Below are positions 58,787 through 64,000 of a DNA stretch of 64,000 nucleotides, piece by piece (positions within the stretch are counted from its first letter, which is position 1; every line of letters starts with the position of its first letter). The stretch comes from Butyrivibrio fibrisolvens (GTDB lineage: Bacteria > Bacillota > Clostridia > Lachnospirales > Lachnospiraceae). The stretch is from the NCBI RefSeq assembly GCF_037113525.1, contig NZ_CP146963.1:2542001-2606000 (forward strand), read 5' to 3'. Both the position numbers and the translations under genes were made by a program. The notes below the pieces were generated by a model, which saw nothing but the letters and a program-made list of their open reading frames with translations, was not told where the DNA came from and did no database searches.

Positions 58787-60220
58787 TCAATTATGCACCG
58801 TCACTGTGCCCTTGCCCGCGTTCTTGCTTGCATAGAGCCCCTGATCCGCTCTTTCTATGGCAGCTTCTATTGTTTCTCCATGATGTACATTGGTCACACC
58901 GCCGCTTATCCTTACAGGCATCTTGGTATCTTCTTTATCGAGGTCCGACTGGATCTGCCCCAGAATATCGGCTGCCCTTTTTGAATTCATGTACATGATC
59001 CCAATGAACTCATCACCACCCCAGCGCCCGACTATACCGCAATTGGCTGTAGCCTGCTGCAGGAGCGATGCCACCATCTTAAGAACACCATTACCGTACA
59101 GGTGTCCCATTTGATCATTAAACTGCTTAAAATCATCAACGTCAATCATGAAAAGAGATAAATTTCCGCGATGTTTTCTTAAATTTTCGGTATATTTCAT
59201 CCTGAACATTCTGTTATTAAAAAGGCCTGTAAGATCATCCGTATTCTCATGCTCTATTGACAGCCTGTTCATCCTAGTAAGAAGTATAGTCGATGCAGTT
59301 ATAAAGATTGCAAGAACAATCACAAGAAGTACAACAGCATACGCTATGATCCTGTTGTACTCTGACAGAACATCAGAAATATCTTTAACTACGATTACAT
59401 TCCAGTTAAGATCTGTATTGTGCTTTATTGTCATACAATGAATTCTGTCAAGCCAGATATAATCGTCTTTTCCCAGGTCAGTAGATGTAATGACAGTCTC
59501 CGTAAGCCCCAGGGCATTTGCAGCTTCTTCCGGAGTCTTGTAATAATCAGTGCTTCCGCTAAAAGAGTTCATGGCATTACCAGTGTTGACGATCATAATG
59601 TCAACATCCATGGTATCCTTCATAGTTGTTATATACTCTTCTATCTCACTAACTTCCTGAGCCGTTCCTGCTACTCCAAGGAGATTCCCGTCATCATCTT
59701 CCACGCGGCAGTTAACAAAGAGATTTGTAGTAAATCCCATAGTCTCGTCGTGGTCTATCTGGATATCATAGGATTTATCAAGTTCTACGAAATTGTAGTA
59801 CCAGCTGTCAAAATCATCAGCGGGGGATATGGTCTTGTTAAGACCATCCTGATAATAGTAATTACCTGTTTTTTCTGATACAAAAAATACTGTGTCGTAT
59901 CCAAGGACTTCTTGATATTCTTTGAGATAATCATAGAGCTGGTCTATATTTTCGTTATTTTCAGGGATCGCCGTCTCTGATTCTGTCCATTTCTTCAGGA
60001 AAATATCTGAAGCGATCATCTGGGATGCGACTCTTTGAGTGGTGGAAACATTTGAAATCTGCGACGATACATCAATGCCCGTTACTATGACATCGTTCTG
60101 GGCCTGATTCTTGGCATTTTGATTGAAAAAATTCACCAGCCCAAACTCAATTGCCGCAAATCCTGCGACCACCACGACGATTATAAGGATATTAGTTATC
60201 AGAACTATGTGTTTACGCAT
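58787..60220 (-). CDS. Membrane diguanylate cyclase with extracellular sensor domain
   Basis: A 477-residue protein: transmembrane helix (about 6-27), an extracytoplasmic dCache-like sensor (about 30-285; FFVSEKTGNYYYQDGLNKTI, WYYNFVELDKSYDIQIDHDE), a second transmembrane helix (about 290-312) and a GGDEF domain with intact motif in GRWGGDEFIGIM (about residue 405), plus ENTDDLTGLFNNRMF at its start. It should synthesise c-di-GMP in response to an unknown external ligand. No EAL domain is present. The product could feed the PilZ protein in the motility cluster. Confidence 0.95.
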   Translation of the reverse strand: MRKHIVLITNILIIVVVVAGFAAIEFGLVNFFNQNAKNQAQNDVIVTGIDVSSQISNVSTTQRVASQMIASDIFLKKWTESETAIPENNENIDQLYDYLKEYQEVLGYDTVFFVSEKTGNYYYQDGLNKTISPADDFDSWYYNFVELDKSYDIQIDHDETMGFTTNLFVNCRVEDDDGNLLGVAGTAQEVSEIEEYITTMKDTMDVDIMIVNTGNAMNSFSGSTDYYKTPEEAANALGLTETVITSTDLGKDDYIWLDRIHCMTIKHNTDLNWNVIVVKDISDVLSEYNRIIAYAVVLLVIVLAIFITASTILLTRMNRLSIEHENTDDLTGLFNNRMFRMKYTENLRKHRGNLSLFMIDVDDFKQFNDQMGHLYGNGVLKMVASLLQQATANCGIVGRWGGDEFIGIMYMNSKRAADILGQIQSDLDKEDTKMPVRISGGVTNVHHGETIEAAIERADQGLYASKNAGKGTVTVHN

Positions 60221-60304
60221 ACCAAAGACCTTTCAAAAGTACCTAAAAGTGCTTTAAAAAATTTGTAGAACGGAATTCAAAAACTATTTTAAGATCAAGG
60301 ACAC

Positions 60305-60354
60305 AAAAAAGCCGAAACAAAGAATAAACCTTATAGTCCATTCTTTATTTCGGC
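60305..60354 (-). terminator. Terminator of uxuA-uxuB
   Basis: GCCGAAACAAAGAAT / ATTCTTTATTTCGGC stem (one mismatch) with a 14-nt loop followed on the minus strand by TTTTTTGTG, about 25 nt after the uxuB stop. Confidence 0.9.
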
Positions 60355-60378
60355 ATTAAATACATCAGTCTTTAGCTA

Positions 60379-61998
60379 TTATTGGAGAGCCGCAAGCTGC
60401 TCGCGAACTGCACCCTCTTTTGCTATAAGCTTTGCAAAGTCAGCTACTACTGTATCTGCAAGGCCTGCTTCTTCAAGATCTACAGCAAAGATCTCTTTTC
60501 TCTTAAGGATAGGAAGAAGAACTTTTTTGAGCTCATCTACGCTTCTTGTATCGCCAAGTTTAATAGTACGTGTGATCGCTGCTACTTCATCAAGAAGTGG
60601 ATCTGAGCTACACTCAAACTCTGCGCCCTTATCATCGATTCCCATTGTGTATCTAAGCCAACCTGCAAGTACAAAAGGAATAGCCTTAAGAGCATGAACA
60701 TCAAGATCACTTGATGCAATATAGCTCTTAATAGTCTCACCGAAACGAATTGCAAGCTTCTGAGAAGTATCTGTTGCGATTCTCTGAGGTGCGTCAGGCA
60801 TGAATGGGTTAGGAAGACGAACCTTGGTTACAGTATCGATGAAGTCCTTAGGATTGATAACGCCTGGATCTACTACAACAGGAAGGCCTTCTACATAACC
60901 AACTGTGTTTATGAGCTTAACAAGATCAGCGTCCTTCATCTCTTCTGAGATCCTTGTATATCCAAGAAGGCATCCATATACAGCAAGTGCTGTGTGAAGA
61001 GGGTTAAGGCATGTTGTAACCTTCATACGCTCTACATTATTAACTGTATCTCTGTCTGTGAAAATAACTCCAGCTTTCTCAAGGGCCGGTCTTCCATTAG
61101 GGAAGTCGTCTTCTACTACAAGGTATTCACTTTCTTCTGCGTTAACAAAAGGAGCAACATATGTATGGAAACCTGTGATAACAGGCTCGAGACCTTCTAC
61201 GCCGTCTTCTGCAAGCATAGCCTTAACGCTGTCATCAGGTCTTGGTGTGATCTTATCGATCATAGACCAAGGGAATGATACAAGGCTCTTGTCATTTATA
61301 TAGTCAACAAATCCTGTATCAGCCTTGCCGTTGTCAGCCCATGCCTTAGCAAATTCATAGATAGCTGCATAGAGCTTCTCACCATTGTGTGAGCAGTTAT
61401 CTGTACTTACCATAGCGATAGGAAGCTTACCATTTGTATATCTTTCATACATAAGGGATGCAACTTTACCAATGTAGCTGTGAGGCTTTGCAGGGCCTTC
61501 GTTCATGTCTGCAAGAACAGCATCCATGTAGCTTCCGTCAGTCTTTTTGAGGTTATAGCCCTTCTCTGTGATTGTGAATGTGCAAAGCTTAAGGCTCTTG
61601 TTTCTAAATACCTTCTTAAGGCCTTCAAACTCAGCATCTCTTTCAGAATCAAGGATATAAGACTTTGCAATTGAGCCGATAACCTGTTTTTCTACAGATC
61701 CGTCTGACTTAAGGATTGCAAGGATAGACAGATCCTCGTATGTTTTATATGCCTTCTCAACGATCTCGTAGTCAAAGCCTTCTGCTACTACGATACCTGT
61801 GTTCATAAGTCCTTTTTCAATAAGGTTCTGGGCAAGAACTGCATGGAATGCACGGAAAATGTTACCTGCACCAAAATGTACCCATTCAGGAGCTTCTTCT
61901 GTATTCTTGATTATTTCTGCTCTGTCATAAGCAGGAAGATGATAGCCTTTGGATTCCCAAGCGCTTGAATCTTTAATTCCCTCTACTGTAAGTTTCAT
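60379..61998 (-). CDS. uxuB: Mannitol dehydrogenase family protein, probably D-mannonate oxidoreductase (fructuronate reductase)
   Basis: NAD-dependent polyol/hexuronate oxidoreductase, 539 residues. Features: WVHFGAGNIFRAFHAVLAQN (nucleotide-binding Gly-rich motif), STDNCSHNGEKLYAAI, FPWSMIDKITPRPDD and a C-terminal helical domain. Adjacent to uxuA, the substrate is most likely D-fructuronate/D-mannonate in the glucuronate pathway; mannitol or altronate activities are alternatives in this family. ATG at 61998 chosen because AGAGG lies 8 nt upstream; an ATG two codons earlier overlaps it. It follows uxuA by about 210 nt. Confidence 0.9.
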   Translation of the reverse strand: MKLTVEGIKDSSAWESKGYHLPAYDRAEIIKNTEEAPEWVHFGAGNIFRAFHAVLAQNLIEKGLMNTGIVVAEGFDYEIVEKAYKTYEDLSILAILKSDGSVEKQVIGSIAKSYILDSERDAEFEGLKKVFRNKSLKLCTFTITEKGYNLKKTDGSYMDAVLADMNEGPAKPHSYIGKVASLMYERYTNGKLPIAMVSTDNCSHNGEKLYAAIYEFAKAWADNGKADTGFVDYINDKSLVSFPWSMIDKITPRPDDSVKAMLAEDGVEGLEPVITGFHTYVAPFVNAEESEYLVVEDDFPNGRPALEKAGVIFTDRDTVNNVERMKVTTCLNPLHTALAVYGCLLGYTRISEEMKDADLVKLINTVGYVEGLPVVVDPGVINPKDFIDTVTKVRLPNPFMPDAPQRIATDTSQKLAIRFGETIKSYIASSDLDVHALKAIPFVLAGWLRYTMGIDDKGAEFECSSDPLLDEVAAITRTIKLGDTRSVDELKKVLLPILKRKEIFAVDLEEAGLADTVVADFAKLIAKEGAVREQLAALQ

Positions 61999-62163
61999 GA
62001 TCATATCCTCTTTATATTCTATGAATAACTTTTTATTCTATAAGTGAATCTATTTTTTCTGTGGTTTATATTATTTCCCACATCATCTATATCTTTTTAC
62101 TCATAAAGATTTTCTTCAATCAAACTACAATTTTTTCTATATCTATATAGATGATCTCTATTT

Positions 62164-62215
62164 GTTTTTATCTATAGTTTTTATCTATAGTTTTTATCTA
62201 TAATTTTTATCTATG
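62164..62215 (-). repeat. 13-bp tandem repeat at the 3' end of uxuA
   Basis: Four contiguous copies of a 13-bp unit, on the minus strand TATAGATAAAAAC (one base varies in the last copy). The first transcribed copy supplies the final Arg codon and TAA stop of uxuA, and each further copy repeats a TAA. Confidence 0.9.
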
Positions 62216-63334
62216 GCTCTTCTCGATTGCTTCCCAAAGTCCCTGGATGTAGCAAGCTCCAAGTGCTCTGTCATAAAGACCGTATCCAGGCATTGCCTTC
62301 TCATCCCAGATCATGCGGCCATGGTCAGGGCGGATAGGTCCGTCAAAACCGATATCATAGAGAGCCTTAACGATCTCATACATATCGAAGCTTCCGTCTG
62401 AAGAAAGGTGGCATGCTTCTTCGAAATCTGCAGGACCTACAGGGATCTTCTCGCCTGTCCAGCTTGTTACCTGGCTTCCGTCTTCGTGCTGGAAGGAGTT
62501 GAACTGAAGGTTACGTACGTGTGCGAAGTGGATACGACCCTTAAGATTTCTGATCATCTGAGGAAGGTCGTTCTCAGGATTTGTACCGTAAGAACCTGAG
62601 CAGAATGTAACACCGTTGTGTACGTCATCAACAGCTTTCATCATACGCTGAATGTTCTTTTCATTATTGATGATACGAGGAAGGCCGAATACGTTCCATG
62701 CAGGATCATCAGGGTGAATTGCCATCTTGATGTCATACTTGTTACATACAGGCATGATAGCTTCAAGGAAGTATACAAGGTTTGCAAAAAGCTTATCCTC
62801 GTCGATATCCTTGTACATCTCGAAAAGCTCTTTTACACGAGCCATTCTCTCAGGCTCCCAGCCCGGCATAACTGTTCCGTTCATGTCGCCGTTGATTGAA
62901 GCGAACATGTCTTCAGGATTGATGGCATCAACAGCTTTCTGATTGTAAGCAAGAACTGTAGCGCCGTCTGCTCTTCTTCTTGCAAGCTCTGATCTGGTCC
63001 AGTCGAACACAGGCATGAAGTTGTAACATACCATGTGGATGTCTTCTTTACCAAGATTCTCAAGAGTCTTGATGTAGTTATCTATATGCTCGTCGCGCTT
63101 ACCGCCGCCAATCTTGATATCATCAGAGATGTTTACTGATTCGATACCTGAAATGTGCATATCAGCTTCTGCAACGTCAGCCTTTAATTTTTTGATCTCA
63201 TCCTGAGTCCAAAGGTCACCTGCTGCCTTGTCGTAAAGTGTTGTGATAACGCCCTTTACACCTGGAATCTGATTTATCTGCCATAACTTAACAGTATCAA
63301 ATTCCTTACCATACCAACGAAGTGTCATTTCCAT
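62207..63334 (-). CDS. uxuA: Mannonate dehydratase
   Basis: Converts D-mannonate to 2-keto-3-deoxygluconate in glucuronate catabolism. The 375-residue protein shows the UxuA signatures MTLRWYGKEFDTVKLWQINQ, GVITTLYDKAAGDLWTQDEI, CYNFMPVFDWTRSELARRRA and KMAIHPDDPAWNVFGLPRII, and HFAHVRNLQF. AGGAG lies 11 nt before the ATG. It is the first gene of the uxuA-uxuB operon and is divergent from an AraC-type regulator. Confidence 0.97.
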   Translation of the reverse strand: MEMTLRWYGKEFDTVKLWQINQIPGVKGVITTLYDKAAGDLWTQDEIKKLKADVAEADMHISGIESVNISDDIKIGGGKRDEHIDNYIKTLENLGKEDIHMVCYNFMPVFDWTRSELARRRADGATVLAYNQKAVDAINPEDMFASINGDMNGTVMPGWEPERMARVKELFEMYKDIDEDKLFANLVYFLEAIMPVCNKYDIKMAIHPDDPAWNVFGLPRIINNEKNIQRMMKAVDDVHNGVTFCSGSYGTNPENDLPQMIRNLKGRIHFAHVRNLQFNSFQHEDGSQVTSWTGEKIPVGPADFEEACHLSSDGSFDMYEIVKALYDIGFDGPIRPDHGRMIWDEKAMPGYGLYDRALGACYIQGLWEAIEKSHR

Positions 63335-63370
63335 AACGCAAAAATCTCCTATCTCTTATATATTGAAAAT

Positions 63371-63406
63371 ATTATAATCATTGAAATTCTACTGAAATCG
63401 ATTACA
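63371..63406 (-). promoter_or_regulatory. Promoter and cre-like operator of uxuA
   Basis: TATAAT (63371-63376 on the minus strand) lies about 37 nt upstream of the uxuA ATG. The -35 region is overlapped by TGTAATCGATTTCA (63393-63406), a near-palindrome that fits the relaxed cre pattern TGWNANCGNTNWCA completely and the stricter TGWAARCGYTWWCA at 12 of 14 positions. A CcpA or LacI/GntR-type hexuronate repressor site is implied. Confidence 0.6.
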
Positions 63407-63453
63407 TCGTTTATTTTCTGCTAATTCTACTTATAATTCAATTGACAAAAAAG

Positions 63454-63483
63454 TTGCATAGTTTGCAAAAATGGCAATATAAT
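63454..63483 (+). promoter_or_regulatory. Possible promoter of the AraC-type gene
   Basis: TTGCAT, 18-nt spacer, TATAAT on the plus strand, about 160 nt before the start codon, so the predicted transcript would include the long inverted repeat. Confidence 0.5.
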
Positions 63484-63540
63484 AATAGTGCTATGAATTA
63501 CTATATTTTAAAGATAATATAACTATTCGTATCACCCGCC

Positions 63541-63611
63541 CAAACTTCACACATATAGAATTCACTCTGTAATAATCGAGACTTACACTAATTCTATATG
63601 TACGAAGTTTG
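63541..63611. repeat. Long inverted repeat between uxuA and the AraC-type gene
   Basis: CAAACTTC at 63541-63548 pairs with GAAGTTTG at 63604-63611 and CATATAGAATT at 63552-63562 with AATTCTATATG at 63590-63600; the 3-nt gaps in between are mismatched. Arms of 22 nt, interior 27 nt. It may be a bidirectional operator for the AraC-type protein. Confidence 0.75.
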
Positions 63612-63641
63612 AGATTCCCAACTTTGTGGAGAATTCTAAAT

Positions 63642-64000
63642 ATGAGACGAGAACTCAGAAGCGATTTTACAACAAGACAGACCATGCTTTCAGATCTTTT
63701 CGAGCTTTATTATTACAGCGATGTTACAATAAAACCCGTTGAGATGCATTCGCACGATTATTATGAATTCTATATATTCCTTGAAGGCGACATAGCTATG
63801 GAGATTGAAAATGTGGCAGAGCCAAATATAAAACTCGTCCCGGGCGATATAGTCGTATTCCCTCCTGGTGTAAGGCATCATGCAATAGCAAGGCGTTCCG
63901 CCCCTAAAAATAAAGGTAAAGAGCAAAATCCTACCCCCTACCGCCGTTTCGTTTTCTGGATAAACGATAAGTACCTTAAAGAGCTGGTAAGTATCTCTCC
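63642..64000 (+). CDS. AraC-family regulator, N-terminal part (runs off right edge)
   Basis: About 119 codons are visible. The product has a cupin-like sensor domain: PVEMHSHDYYEFYIFLEGD, NIKLVPGDIVVFPPGVRHHA, then a basic loop (RRSAPKNKGKEQNPTPYRR) and FVFWINDKYLKELVS. This is typical of the ligand-binding half of AraC/XylS regulators; the DNA-binding half would follow outside the window. GTGGAG lies 10 nt before the ATG. It is divergent from uxuA-uxuB, so regulation of hexuronate use is likely but inferred. Confidence 0.8.
   Translation, partial: MRRELRSDFTTRQTMLSDLFELYYYSDVTIKPVEMHSHDYYEFYIFLEGDIAMEIENVAEPNIKLVPGDIVVFPPGVRHHAIARRSAPKNKGKEQNPTPYRRFVFWINDKYLKELVSIS

Overview
The window looks like a chromosomal segment of a motile, low-to-moderate GC Firmicute, most likely a Lachnospiraceae of the Butyrivibrio/Pseudobutyrivibrio/Roseburia kind. 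The reasons are a single Gram-positive style fla/che supercluster (FliY, CheC, CheD, SwrB-like protein, SigD, CodY next to flgB, rpsB-tsf at the far end, as in Bacillus/Clostridia), strong GGAGG ribosome binding sites with frequent TTG/GTG starts, an Rpn-type nuclease, an AAA/DUF4143 ATPase and a uxuA-uxuB hexuronate pathway. The genus is an inference; no 16S or other marker is present.

Layout (almost everything is on the minus strand, so transcription runs from high to low coordinates). 63.6-60.4 kb: start of an AraC-type regulator (plus strand, cut by the window edge), then uxuA-uxuB. 60.2-53.7 kb: a membrane diguanylate cyclase, a MATE transporter, a 23-bp tandem repeat array in front of an AAA_14/DUF4143 ATPase, a ParB/sulfiredoxin-like DGHHK protein, a small cysteine-motif membrane protein and a WG-repeat-like membrane protein. 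51.7-50.6 kb: an XRE regulator plus ImmA/IrrE peptidase pair on the plus strand. 50.0-46.8 kb: topA and codY. 46.2-37.8 kb: flgB, flgC, fliE, fliF, fliG, fliH, fliI, fliJ, motE-like. 37.5-33.6 kb: an accessory block (membrane protein, DUF4230 protein, Rpn nuclease, small ORF) bounded by two very long inverted repeats, sitting where fliK would be expected to follow directly. 33.4-2.5 kb: fliK, flgD, a TIGR02530-type protein, an oversized flgE, motA, motB, fliL, fliM, fliY, cheY, fliO-P-Q-R, flhB, flhA, flhF, flhG, a PilZ protein, cheB, cheA, cheW, cheC, cheD, a small membrane protein, sigD, fapA, a swrB-like gene and an MltG-related membrane protein. 2.2-0 kb: rpsB, tsf and the start of minC.

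How it works together: the flagellar genes give the basal body, export gate and ATPase, hook, stator, C-ring and a CheC/CheD/FliY-type chemotaxis system, with FlhF/FlhG for placement and number and a PilZ c-di-GMP reader. A good sigma-A-like promoter lies in front of flgB, with a 12/15 CodY-box match just downstream of its -10, and codY is the next gene upstream, so nutritional repression of the whole cluster is plausible. A sigma-D-like promoter inside the cluster precedes cheY.

The most unusual material is non-coding. The intergenic gaps carry (i) eight copies of a two-hairpin element whose loops are conserved while its stems covary, often placed 1-3 nt after a stop codon; (ii) four giant hairpins with 30-39 bp arms, two of which share arm sequence; (iii) smaller hairpin families. 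These, the repeat-built central part of FlgE, and the 23-bp tandem repeats before the ATPase gene are the things I would look at first. No CRISPR array, tRNA, rRNA or complete insertion sequence was seen. cheR, flbD, flgG, flagellin and fliD/fliS are not in the window.
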